Shown in pieces: positions 1 through 7,497 of a stretch of DNA of 12,359 bases (position 1 is its first letter; every line of letters begins with the position of its first letter). This DNA comes from an uncultured Burkholderiales bacterium. Lineage in GTDB: Bacteria; Pseudomonadota; Gammaproteobacteria; Burkholderiales; Burkholderiaceae. The stretch is taken from NCBI GenBank assembly GCA_903845315.1, contig CAIMWY010000315.1, positions 1 through 12,359 on the forward strand, given 5' to 3'. Position numbers and translations under genes: made by a program. The notes beneath the pieces are model-generated. The model had not been told where the DNA came from. It ran no database searches and saw only the letters and a list, made by a program, of their open reading frames with translations.

Positions 1-684
1 GTGATGGACGCATACGGTGCTGCCAGCCAGCAAAAAGCCTGCGCAGCAGCAGCAGCGGGTAGGTTTGATGAGGAGATTGCAGCGATAACCGTCAAAGCGG
101 GCGTGGTCGACAAAGTGATGGGCTTGATGACCCAACAAGTCACGGTCAGCCGCGATGAGGGCATGCGTGAAGGCACCACGGTGGAGGCGATCAATGGCTT
201 GAGATCCGCCATGCCAGGCGGCTTGATCACCGCAGGCAATGCCAGCCAGTTCTCCGATGGGGCCGGGGCTTGTGTGGTGATGAGCGAAGAGTTGGCAAGC
301 AAGCGTGGCTTGAAGCCCTTGGGCCGTTTCCTTGGGTTTGCGGTGGCCGGTTGTGAGCCCGATGAAATGGGCATTGGCCCTGTGTTTGCAGTGCCCAAAG
401 TGCTCAAGCGTTTGGGCTTGAGCGTCAATGACATTGACTTGTGGGAGCTCAACGAGGCCTTTGCGGTGCAAGTGCTGTACTGCCGGGACAAACTTGGCAT
501 TCCCAACGATCACCTCAACGTCAATGGTGGCGCTATTGCCTTGGGACATCCCTATGGCATGAGTGGTCAGCGTTTGACTGGACATGCTCTGATTGAGGGC
601 AAGCGCCGTGGCGCCAAGCGTGTTGCCGTGACCATGTGTATTGGCGGCGGCATGGGCGCCGCGGGTATTTTTGAGGTGCTGTGA
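1..684 (+). CDS. Acetyl-CoA acyltransferase (thiolase), 3' part, 5' end outside window
   Basis: C-terminal 227 or so residues of a thiolase, which cleaves 3-ketoacyl-CoA with CoA in beta-oxidation or condenses acyl-CoAs in the cytoplasm. The frame is open from base 1. The GTG/ATG there is not the real start, because a full thiolase has about 390 residues and the N-terminal half with the nucleophilic Cys is missing. Visible thiolase signatures, numbered from base 1: [13 protein letters not shown] (77-89), NEAFA (151-155), [11 protein letters not shown] with the catalytic His183, and [10 protein letters not shown] with the second catalytic Cys213. The stop at 682-684 lies 3 bases before the next gene, a thioesterase, suggesting one transcript for acyl-CoA metabolism. 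The exact substrate (short or long chain, aromatic degradation) cannot be read from this part. Family assignment is firm; the choice between degradative and biosynthetic thiolase is open. Confidence 0.93.
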   Translation: MMDAYGAASQQKACAAAAAGRFDEEIAAITVKAGVVDKVMGLMTQQVTVSRDEGMREGTTVEAINGLRSAMPGGLITAGNASQFSDGAGACVVMSEELASKRGLKPLGRFLGFAVAGCEPDEMGIGPVFAVPKVLKRLGLSVNDIDLWELNEAFAVQVLYCRDKLGIPNDHLNVNGGAIALGHPYGMSGQRLTGHALIEGKRRGAKRVAVTMCIGGGMGAAGIFEVL

Positions 685-687
685 GTC

Positions 688-1119
688 ATGGCCATGCAAG
701 AGAGTTTTGGCGCCTACATTCCCTTTGTGGAGCACCTCGGATTCGAGATGGTTTTTTTTGAAGACGGGCAGTCTGAATTGCGCTATACGCCTGAGCCTCA
801 ACACATGAACTCCTTCAATGTGACACACGGAGGCGCCCTGATGGCTTTGTTGGATGTGACTTTGGCCACCTCGGCACGCAGTGTTGAAAAAACCTCTGGC
901 GTGATCACCATTGAGATGAAAACCACCTTCATGAATCCAGCCGCTGGCACCCTGACATCCAAAGGTCGTTTGATGCATCGCACGCGCAACATGGCGTTCA
1001 CAGAAGGTACGGTGTATGACGCGCAAGGTCAAATTTGCGCGCATGCGACAGGCACCTTTAAGTACGTCCCCAAAGCCATCGGGTTTGGCACCGAAATTTC
1101 TGAACTCTCCACCGACTGA
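688..1119 (+). CDS. PaaI-like hotdog-fold acyl-CoA thioesterase
   Basis: A 143-residue single-domain hotdog protein of the PaaI/YdiI type, expected to hydrolyse acyl- or aryl-CoA thioesters in the cytoplasm as a homotetramer. The region around residues 40-56 holds the family core: N-x-x-x-V-T-HGGALMALLD, with HGG beginning the hotdog helix and an acidic residue (Asp56) at its end. A second conserved stretch follows (T-I-E-M-K-T-T-F-M-N-P near 75-85). The length is normal for the family. The ATG at 688 has a GAGG at 673-676 inside the end of the thiolase gene; a second in-frame ATG at 694 is an alternative start. The gene sits between a thiolase and an enone reductase, so it may recycle CoA from intermediates of the same pathway; that is inference. 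A run of eight T lies at 752-759 in the coding region. Confidence 0.88.
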   Translation: MAMQESFGAYIPFVEHLGFEMVFFEDGQSELRYTPEPQHMNSFNVTHGGALMALLDVTLATSARSVEKTSGVITIEMKTTFMNPAAGTLTSKGRLMHRTRNMAFTEGTVYDAQGQICAHATGTFKYVPKAIGFGTEISELSTD

Positions 1120-1137
1120 ATCCAACACTCAAGCCCT

Positions 1138-2154
1138 ATGCCCTTGAACCAATCCATCCTGCTTGACAACCGTCCACGGGCTCAAGCCACCGCTGAAAAT
1201 TTCAAACTGATTCAAGGCGAAACCCCCGCGTTGCAGGAAGGTCAAGTGCTGGTTCAGCACCATTACCTTAGCCTTGATCCTTACATGCGCGGACGCATGA
1301 ACGACAGCAAAAGCTACGCTGCGCCTCAGCCCTTGGGCGAGGTGATGATTGGCGGCACCGCCGGTCAGGTGGTGGAGAGTCGCCATCCCAAATTTAAGGT
1401 GGGTGACGCAGTGGTCGGCATGGGTGGCTGGCAGCTCTACAGCGTGGTCGATGGCAATGCCCCCGGCATGCTGCGCCGGGTCGACACCACCCATGTGTCA
1501 CTCAGTCACTACCTAGGCGCCGTGGGAATGCCCGGCGTCACCGCTTGGTACGGTTTGGTCAAGGTCATTGCCCCTCAAGCGGGTGAGACCGTCACTGTCA
1601 GCGCAGCCAGTGGTGCCGTGGGCAGCGCCTATGGCGTGTTGGCCAAAGCACGCGGTTGTCGGGTGGTGGGCATTGCAGGCGGCCAAGACAAATGCGATTA
1701 CGTGGTCAATACCTTGGGCTTTGATGCGTGTCTGGACTACAAGCAGCACAGCGACTATCTGTCTTTGTCCAAGGCCTTGCGCGAGGCTTGCCCAAACGGC
1801 ATTGACGGTCACTTTGAAAACGTGGGTGGCATGGTGCTTGACGCAGTGATGCTGCGCACCAATGCGTTCGCACGCATCGCAGTGTGCGGCATGATTGCCG
1901 GCTATGACGGGGCACCGTTGCCCATGACCAACCCCGCGTTGATTTTGGTCAACCGTATGAAGATTCAGGGCTTCATCGTCAGCGAACACATGGAGGTGTG
2001 GCCAGACGCCTTGAAAGAGTTGGGCGATTTGGTCGGCCGTGGTCAGTTGCGTCCCCGTGAGTCGGTGGCACAAGGTTTGGCCACAGCACCTGTCGCCTTT
2101 TTGGGTTTACTCAAGGGCAAAAATTTTGGCAAACAACTGGTCAAGCTGGTTTAA
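1138..2154 (+). CDS. NADP-dependent MDR oxidoreductase, CurA / prostaglandin-reductase-like
   Basis: A 338-residue zinc-free medium-chain dehydrogenase/reductase of the CurA/YncB (leukotriene B4 12-hydroxydehydrogenase-like) group. These enzymes use NADPH to reduce alpha,beta-unsaturated ketones and aldehydes in the cytoplasm. Visible marks: an N-terminal domain with LSLDPYMRGRM (about 45-54), the GEVMIGGTAG segment (67-76), and a Rossmann nucleotide-binding motif AASGAVGSAYG (156-166) followed by GCRVVGIAGG (173-182). The later FENVGG motif (226-231) is typical of this subgroup. No Cys-rich structural zinc loop is seen, as expected. The length matches the family. The start ATG at 1138 lies 18 bases after the thioesterase stop and has no clear Shine-Dalgarno sequence, so it may be translated by coupling. 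The natural substrate is unknown. The symbol curA would be reasonable but I do not claim orthology. Confidence 0.88.
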   Translation: MPLNQSILLDNRPRAQATAENFKLIQGETPALQEGQVLVQHHYLSLDPYMRGRMNDSKSYAAPQPLGEVMIGGTAGQVVESRHPKFKVGDAVVGMGGWQLYSVVDGNAPGMLRRVDTTHVSLSHYLGAVGMPGVTAWYGLVKVIAPQAGETVTVSAASGAVGSAYGVLAKARGCRVVGIAGGQDKCDYVVNTLGFDACLDYKQHSDYLSLSKALREACPNGIDGHFENVGGMVLDAVMLRTNAFARIAVCGMIAGYDGAPLPMTNPALILVNRMKIQGFIVSEHMEVWPDALKELGDLVGRGQLRPRESVAQGLATAPVAFLGLLKGKNFGKQLVKLV

Positions 2155-2200
2155 AAGCCCCGCCCGTACTCGCCCGCTTCGATGAATTGATCCCCTAAAA

Positions 2201-4624
2201 ATGCAAAAAATTACCCGGCAGATGGCTGCCGAAATCAAGGTCTCGGAATCGCAAGTCAAAGCAGCGGTAGAACTTTTAGACGGCGGCGCCACCGTCCCCT
2301 TCATTGCGCGTTACCGCAAAGAGGTGACGCAGGGTTTGGACGACATCCAACTGCGCGAACTCGAAGCCCGTTTGAGCTATTTGCGTGAGCTCGAAGACCG
2401 CCGTGCCACCGTGCTCAAAAGCATTGACGACCAAGGCAAGCTCACACCTGATCTGCGCGCCGCCATCGAGGCTGCCCCCACCAAGCAAGAGCTGGAAGAC
2501 TTGTACTTGCCCTTCAAGCCCAAGCGCCGCACCAAAGGCATGATCGCCAAAGAGGCGGGGCTGGAGCCTTTGGCCGACAAGTTATTTGCCAACCCTGACC
2601 TGAACCCCAGCGTCGAGGCCGAGGCTTTTGTGTTGCCTGCGGACAAAATGGAAGGCGCCGACTTTTCCACCGTGGCTGCTGTGCTTGATGGCGTGCGCGA
2701 CATTTTGAGCGAGCGCTGGGCAGAAGATGCAGGCCTGGTGCAAGCCTTGCGCGAATGGTTGTGGCGCGAAGGCCTGTTTCGTAGTAAATTGGCCAGCGGC
2801 AAAGACGAGAACAACCCCGATGTGGCCAAGTTCCGCGACTACTTTGACTACGACGAGCCCATTGGCCGCGTGCCCTCCCACCGCGCTTTGGCCGTGTTTC
2901 GTGGTCGGGCCCTGGAAATGTTGGATGCCAAATTGGTGGCACCTGAGGCCATGGACGCCAAGCCCCCCGAGCCAAAGGCGAGTTCATCTTCAATGCCAAA
3001 GGCGAGCTCAACGCCCAAGGCCGCCGCCCCCACACTGGCCGAAGGCAAGATCGCCATTCATCTGGGCTGGCGCCACCAAGCCCGCCCGGCGGATGACCTG
3101 ATTCGCAAATGCGTGGCCTGGACCTGGCGCGTCAAACTGAGTTTGTCCACCGAGCGTGACTTGTTCACCCGCCTGCGTGAAGACGCAGAGCAAGTGGCCA
3201 TCAAGGTGTTTGCCGACAACTTGCGCGATCTGTTGCTGGCCGCTCCCGCAGGCCCACGCGTGGTGATGGGCTTAGACCCTGGTATTCGTACCGGCGTGAA
3301 AGTGGCCGTGGTCGATGCCACTGGAAAGCTGGTCGAGACCGCCACCGTCTACCCCCACGAACCGCGCAAAGACTGGGACGGGTCGCTTTACACCTTGGCC
3401 AAGCTGTGCGAGAAACATGCTGTCAACCTGATCGCCATTGGCAATGGAACGGCCAGCCGTGAGACCGACAAATTGGCGGGCGAGTTGATCAAAGGCCTGT
3501 CCAAGCACGATGCTGGCACAGCCATCGACAAAGTGGAGGTCAGCGAAGCGGGTGCTTCGGTCTACAGCGCCAGTGAATTTGCCAGCCAAGAAATGCCCGA
3601 TGTCGATGTGAGTCTGCGGGGTGCCGCCAGCATTGCGCGGCGCTTGCAAGACCCGCTGGCCGAGTTGGTCAAGATCGACCCCAAGTCCATCGGTGTGGGC
3701 CAGTACCAGCACGATGTGAACCAAAGCGAATTGGCCCGCACCTTGGAGACCGTGGTGGAAGACTGCGTGAACGCAGTGGGGGTAGACCTCAACACCGCCA
3801 GCGTGCCCTTGCTCACCCGCGTATCAGGCTTTTCAACCACCACGGCCAAAGCGGTGGTGCGTTGGCGCGAGGCCAACGGTGCGTTTGCCAACCGCCAACA
3901 ACTGCTCAAAGTGACCGGCTTGGGTGCCAAAACCTTCGAGCAAAGCGCAGGCTTTCTGCGCATCCGTGACGGCGACAACCCACTGGATATGACGGCTGTT
4001 CACCCCGAAACCTACCCCGTGGTGGAGCGCATCATGGCGCAAACTGGCAAGCCCGTGAGCGAATTGATGGGCCGCACCGACATGCTCAAAACCTTGAAAC
4101 CAGAGCTGTTTGCCAACGACACGGTGGGCGTGATCACCGTCAAAGACATCTTGAGTGAGCTGGAAAAACCGGGCCGTGACCCACGCCCCGACTTCAAAGT
4201 GGCCAAGCTGCAAGACGGCGTGGAGGAGATCAAAGACCTCCAAGTCGACATGGTCCTCGAAGGCACGGTCAGCAACGTGGCGGCGTTTGGTGCCTTTGTG
4301 GACTTGGGCGTTCACCAAGATGGCTTGATTCACGTCAGTCAACTCAGCAACAAGTTCATCAGCGATGCGCGTGAAGTGGTCAAGACCGGTGACATCATCA
4401 AGGTCAAGGTGCTCGAAGTCGACGTGGCCCGCAAACGCATCAGCCTCACTATGAAGCTCGATACCGCACCTGCACGACGCGATGGGCCACGCGACAACCG
4501 CTTTGAACATGCAGGCAGAGACAACCGGGCGCGTGGCGGCGATGCCTACACCGCACCGCCACAAGCGGCACAAGGCTCGGCCATGGCCAGTGCCTTCGCG
4601 AAATTGCAAAGTCTCAAGAAGTAA
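2201..4624 (+). CDS. tex: Tex, RNA-binding transcription accessory protein
   Basis: An 807-residue Tex protein, a widely conserved bacterial relative of eukaryotic Spt6 that binds nucleic acid and affects transcription. Domains in order: helical Tex N-terminal region (about 1-200, with VPFIARYRKE and the LSYLRELEDRR helix), YqgF/RNase H-like domain (about 354-480, starting VMGLDPGIRTGVKVAVVD), helix-hairpin-helix region (about 525-590, with GVDLNTASVPLLTRV), and a C-terminal S1 domain (about 684-754, with GTVSNVAAFGAFVDLGVHQDG). The tail (755-807) is Arg/Gly-rich with two RDNR motifs and could add RNA contacts. Unusual: residues about 253-283 form a Lys/Ser/Pro/Ala linker that I do not expect in the family, encoded partly by a 24-base imperfect tandem repeat (2971-3018). 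The start at 2201 gives the normal N-terminus; no good ribosome site is visible upstream. Confidence 0.96.
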   Translation: MQKITRQMAAEIKVSESQVKAAVELLDGGATVPFIARYRKEVTQGLDDIQLRELEARLSYLRELEDRRATVLKSIDDQGKLTPDLRAAIEAAPTKQELEDLYLPFKPKRRTKGMIAKEAGLEPLADKLFANPDLNPSVEAEAFVLPADKMEGADFSTVAAVLDGVRDILSERWAEDAGLVQALREWLWREGLFRSKLASGKDENNPDVAKFRDYFDYDEPIGRVPSHRALAVFRGRALEMLDAKLVAPEAMDAKPPEPKASSSSMPKASSTPKAAAPTLAEGKIAIHLGWRHQARPADDLIRKCVAWTWRVKLSLSTERDLFTRLREDAEQVAIKVFADNLRDLLLAAPAGPRVVMGLDPGIRTGVKVAVVDATGKLVETATVYPHEPRKDWDGSLYTLAKLCEKHAVNLIAIGNGTASRETDKLAGELIKGLSKHDAGTAIDKVEVSEAGASVYSASEFASQEMPDVDVSLRGAASIARRLQDPLAELVKIDPKSIGVGQYQHDVNQSELARTLETVVEDCVNAVGVDLNTASVPLLTRVSGFSTTTAKAVVRWREANGAFANRQQLLKVTGLGAKTFEQSAGFLRIRDGDNPLDMTAVHPETYPVVERIMAQTGKPVSELMGRTDMLKTLKPELFANDTVGVITVKDILSELEKPGRDPRPDFKVAKLQDGVEEIKDLQVDMVLEGTVSNVAAFGAFVDLGVHQDGLIHVSQLSNKFISDAREVVKTGDIIKVKVLEVDVARKRISLTMKLDTAPARRDGPRDNRFEHAGRDNRARGGDAYTAPPQAAQGSAMASAFAKLQSLKK
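2971..3018 (+). repeat. Imperfect 24-base tandem repeat inside tex
   Basis: Two adjacent 24-base units, 2971-2994 and 2995-3018. Their first 16 bases (gccaaaggcgagYtca) differ at one position, T in the first and C in the second, and the remainder is less similar. In the tex frame they encode P-K-A-S-S twice (residues 258-262 and 266-270), forming the core of a low-complexity linker between the N-terminal region and the YqgF domain. The 24-base period keeps the reading frame. Slipped-strand duplication is a simple explanation. Confidence 0.75.
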
Positions 4625-4633
4625 GCTCAGTTC

Positions 4634-5143
4634 ATGTCCATCACCCGCAACATCCGCATGCTCACCCGCTACAACGCCTGGGCCAATCAGGTGTTATTTG
4701 CTGCTCTGGCCGAGTTGCCCGAAGACGCGGTGATGGCTCCCCGTACAACGGTGTTTGGCAACATGGTCAACACATTGCAACATGCGCAGGTGGTGGATGT
4801 GATTTGGAAAGCCCATCTTGAAGGCGTGCCGCATGGCGTGCGTTCCAGAGTGCCACAACAAGACATGTTGCTAACAGCCTTGACCGCAGCTCAAACGGTC
4901 CTAGACCAGTGGTACATCGGCTACGCCGATCAATTGACACCCGCCGCACATGACGAACTGCTGAGCTTTGAATTTGTCGATGGTGGCCACGGCCAGATGA
5001 CCCGAGGCGACATGTTGCTGCATGTGGTGAACCACAAAACCTATCACCGAGGCGTTGTGGCTGACATGATCTGCCAGTGCGGCGTCCGACCGCCGGTCAT
5101 GGATTTGCCGGTGTTTTTGCGCGACATACCCAGTCAGCTTTGA
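4634..5143 (+). CDS. DinB-family putative metal-dependent protein
   Basis: A 169-residue protein of the DinB/YfiT-like four-helix-bundle superfamily. Members carry a divalent metal held by three His residues; some are thiol transferases, many have no known substrate. The N-terminus RMLTRYNAWAN (9-18) is typical, and the presumed metal ligands are His50 (in LQHAQVVD), His134 and His138 (in VVNHKTYHRG). The length is normal. Despite the name, nothing here indicates an SOS role, and I see no LexA site upstream. The start ATG lies 9 bases after the tex stop, so it is probably read from the tex transcript; only a weak purine stretch (4616-4621) precedes it. Function is uncharacterised; the family call is firm. 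Confidence 0.85.
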   Translation: MSITRNIRMLTRYNAWANQVLFAALAELPEDAVMAPRTTVFGNMVNTLQHAQVVDVIWKAHLEGVPHGVRSRVPQQDMLLTALTAAQTVLDQWYIGYADQLTPAAHDELLSFEFVDGGHGQMTRGDMLLHVVNHKTYHRGVVADMICQCGVRPPVMDLPVFLRDIPSQL

Positions 5144-5158
5144 GCGCAGTTTTCGTCT

Positions 5159-6262
5159 ATGAAGGCCCTTCACCTTTACGCAGGCCCCAAAGCACGTGCG
5201 CACATGGCGCGACATGGCTTGCGGCCAGAAGATGTGGGGGTGATCCCAGGCGCAGCAGGCGGCCCCAAGGGCTTGATACTTGGGGCCCTAGATCGCTTTA
5301 TCTTTGGCGAATGGTTACCCCAGAGTACGCAAGCCATTGATTTGGTGGGGGCTTCGATTGGCGCTTGGCGCATGGCCACAGCATGCCTGGACCATGCCGT
5401 GCAAGGTTTTGAACACCTGGAGCACGACTACATCCACCAACGCTACGAAGCACCGCCTGGTCAAAAACGCCCCAGTGCGCAGCAGGTGAGTGAGGCCTTT
5501 GGGCACAGCTTGAACACGTTTTATGGCGGGCACATCGACGAGGTGTTGAGCCACCCGCGCTTTTGCTTGCATGTGATGACTTCGCATGGGCGTCACATCT
5601 TGCATCGTGAGCATCCACTGCTCACGCCCTTGGGCTATGCAGGCGCGTATGTGTGCAATGCCGTGCAACGCAAAGCCATGGGTTGGTGGCTGGAGCGTGT
5701 GGTTTTTTCAGGTTCCAAGAAGGGCGTGCAGAGCACAACACGTGAACTCGATATGCCGTTTGATACGCGCGACTTTGCGACGCAACAGGTGGCACTGACC
5801 AATGACAACTTCATGTCCGCATTGCAAGCCAGTTGCTCGATTCCTTTTGTGCTTCAAGCCGTGCATGACATTTCAGGCGCACCCCGAGGTGCGTATTGGG
5901 ACGGGGGCATCACCGACTACCACCTGCATCTGAACTACACACCGCCGTCAGCCAGCCCCATCGTGCTGTACCCGCACTTTCAAAAGACCGTGGTACCCGG
6001 TTGGTTGGACAAGTCGCTGAAGTGGCGCCACACCTCCACCGCATTTTTAGACCACGCGCTGGTGCTGGCCCCCAACCCCGAATGGGTGAAAACACTGCCC
6101 AACGGCAAGCTACCCGATCGTTCTGACTTTGTGACCTATGCCCATGACTTTGATGCACGCGTGAAGGTGTGGCAACAGGCTGCTGCGACCAGTCAACAAT
6201 TGGCCGATGAGTTTGCCGATTGGTTAGACAAGCCAGACATTCAAGGCGTGCAATCCTTGTGA
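5159..6262 (+). CDS. Patatin-like phospholipase
   Basis: A 367-residue patatin-like acyl hydrolase, expected to cleave acyl chains from lipids with a Ser-Asp dyad. Visible motifs: the glycine-rich oxyanion loop G-A-A-G-G-P-K-G (31-38), the nucleophile elbow GASIG with Ser66 (64-68), and the WDGGITDY segment with the probable catalytic Asp248. All parts of the dyad are present, so the enzyme should be active. No signal peptide or membrane segment is seen, which suggests a cytoplasmic or peripheral location. The start ATG is 15 bases after the DinB-family stop without a clear Shine-Dalgarno sequence; the gene may be at the end of a tex-DinB-patatin transcript. Its stop lies 16 bases from that of a convergent alcohol dehydrogenase gene. 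The lipid substrate is unknown. A 9-bp hairpin (5261-5287) lies over the oxyanion-loop codons. Confidence 0.88.
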   Translation: MKALHLYAGPKARAHMARHGLRPEDVGVIPGAAGGPKGLILGALDRFIFGEWLPQSTQAIDLVGASIGAWRMATACLDHAVQGFEHLEHDYIHQRYEAPPGQKRPSAQQVSEAFGHSLNTFYGGHIDEVLSHPRFCLHVMTSHGRHILHREHPLLTPLGYAGAYVCNAVQRKAMGWWLERVVFSGSKKGVQSTTRELDMPFDTRDFATQQVALTNDNFMSALQASCSIPFVLQAVHDISGAPRGAYWDGGITDYHLHLNYTPPSASPIVLYPHFQKTVVPGWLDKSLKWRHTSTAFLDHALVLAPNPEWVKTLPNGKLPDRSDFVTYAHDFDARVKVWQQAAATSQQLADEFADWLDKPDIQGVQSL

Positions 6263-6278
6263 CGGCACCAACACCCCA

Positions 6279-7458
6279 TCACATCGCAGCATCCAGCATG
6301 TCTCGGTAGTCCTGAGGGCTGGCCAGGCGGGGGTTGGTTTTGTGGCAATGATCAGCCAGCGCGCCTTCAATCACAGCGTCAAAACAAGACCGCTCCACAC
6401 CCATTTGCGCCAAACCTTGGGGCAAACCTAGACGCGCATTCATGGCCGAGATGGCTTGGGCCACGGCCTCGGCAGTTTGGGCGGCTGAGGCTGCGGATGA
6501 TGATGCGTCACCTAGGTTGCCCAGCCCCATGGCATAGGCCATGCGCTGCATGCGCCGTTCGCGCTGCACCGATTCAGCCGCCGCGTTGAAGCGCACTACG
6601 GCAGGCAAGAACATGGCGTTCAAGGTGCCGTGGTGCAAACGTGGGTTCACGCCCCCCAAGCTGTGACTCAGCGAGTGCACACAGCCCAACCCTTTTTGAA
6701 AAGCCATGGCACCTTGCATGGACGCACTCATCATGTTCAAGCGGGCTTCACGGTCTTGACCGTTTTGCGTGGCGCGTTCGATGTAGGCCCAGCCACGTGT
6801 CAAGCCATCCAGCGCAATGCCGTCAGCAGGCGGGTTGAACGGGGCGGCCATGAAGGTTTCCATGCAGTGGGCGATGGCGTCCATGCCCGTGGCGGCTGTG
6901 AGCAGGGGCGGCAAACCCAAGGTGAGTTCAGGGTCGAGCAGCGCTGCTTTGGGCATCAGGTCCCATGAATGAAAGCCGAGCTTGCGGCCATCGTCCACGA
7001 TGACAATGGCACCGCGCGCCACTTCGCTGCCGGTGCCCGCGGTGGTGGGGCACGGCAATCAGTGGCGCCACGGCAGACGTGATTTTGGCTGAGCCCCCTT
7101 CGATGGTGGCGTAGGTTTTGAGTGGGCCCGGGTGGGTAGCCGCAATGGCCACGCCTTTGGCGCAGTCGATGGAAGAACCGCCGCCCAAAGCAATCAGCCC
7201 ATCACACTGGTGGGCGTGATACACCGCCACGGCAGCTCTTACGGCCGCCTCGGTCGGGTTGGAAGGGGTTTGGTCAAACACCGCCACGGCAACACCCGGC
7301 AAGGCGTCAAGCGCCTTTTGCAAGATGCCGACAGCTTTGACGCCTGCATCGGTGACGATGAGGGGGCGATGAATATGGGCTTTGTGGCATTCGGCAGCCA
7401 AAGTGCTGAGTACGCCAAAGTCAATTTGAATGTTCGTGAGGTAGAGAATTTGAGCCAT
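6279..7458 (-). pseudogene. Iron-containing alcohol dehydrogenase, split by a single-base frameshift
   Basis: A group III (iron-type) NAD(P)-dependent alcohol dehydrogenase interrupted by one extra base. The upstream frame runs from ATG at 7458 through residue 137 (A-P-L-I-A-V-P) and carries the dinucleotide motif GGGSSIDCAKG (92-102 region). The family continuation T-T-A-G-T-G-S-E-V then appears in another frame from 7046 to the stop at 6279. Removing one base of the run at 7047-7050 joins both into 392 residues, a normal length, with metal ligands Asp193, His197, His261 and His275 or His276 ([21 protein letters not shown]). As written, translation would leave the family sequence after residue 137 and stop at 6928 after 176 residues. 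No other damage is visible, so a read or assembly error, or a very recent mutation, are both possible. The start has no clear ribosome site. Confidence 0.88.
7047..7050 (-). other. Frameshift site: one extra base in a homopolymer
   Basis: The + strand reads GGGG here (CCCC in the sense strand of the alcohol dehydrogenase). With three bases instead of four, the sense strand would read GTG CCC ACC ACC GCG GGC ACC, giving V-P-T-T-A-G-T, the conserved family sequence. With four it reads V-P-H-H-R-G-H. The arithmetic fits exactly: the upstream frame ends its last family codon at 7048 and the downstream frame resumes at 7046, so one base must be skipped. Confidence 0.9.
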
Positions 7459-7497
7459 GGCAAACTATAAAAGCCTTCATCAACAAATGCACCTCCC
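7459..7497. promoter_or_regulatory. Short divergent promoter region (putative)
   Basis: A 39-base gap separates the start codons of the divergent alcohol dehydrogenase (-) and esterase (+) genes. Its AT-rich part contains TATAAA on + (7466-7471) and TATAGT on - (complement of 7464-7469), both close to a -10 box. No convincing -35 element is seen at the right spacing on either side, and any such element would have to lie within the opposite gene. On the - strand the box is 5 bases from the ATG, which would give a leaderless or nearly leaderless message. This is a weak, sequence-only proposal. Confidence 0.3.

Noticed and set aside
45..57. GCA/CAG trinucleotide run in the thiolase gene
   Set aside because: About four repeats encoding Ala; too short and common in alanine-rich, GC-rich coding DNA to suggest a special element.
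1513..2073. 186-codon open frame antisense to the enone reductase gene
   Set aside because: Shadow of a well supported gene; composition is typical of antisense frames and there is no independent support.
2155..2200. Possible terminator or promoter between the enone reductase and tex
   Set aside because: The 46 bases show no stem-loop with a T run and no convincing -35/-10 pair, so nothing is annotated there.
3833..4609. Long open frame (258 codons) antisense to tex
   Set aside because: It lies wholly opposite strongly conserved tex codons, its product resembles no family I know and is rich in His and Val as antisense frames of GC-rich genes usually are, and no ribosome site precedes it.
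4634..5143. SOS (LexA) control because of the DinB name
   Set aside because: No palindromic LexA box is visible in the 9-base gap or nearby tex end; the family name is historical and does not imply DNA damage control.
6263..6278. Terminator between convergent patatin and dehydrogenase genes
   Set aside because: Only 16 bases, with no inverted repeat or T run in or beside the gap that I could find.
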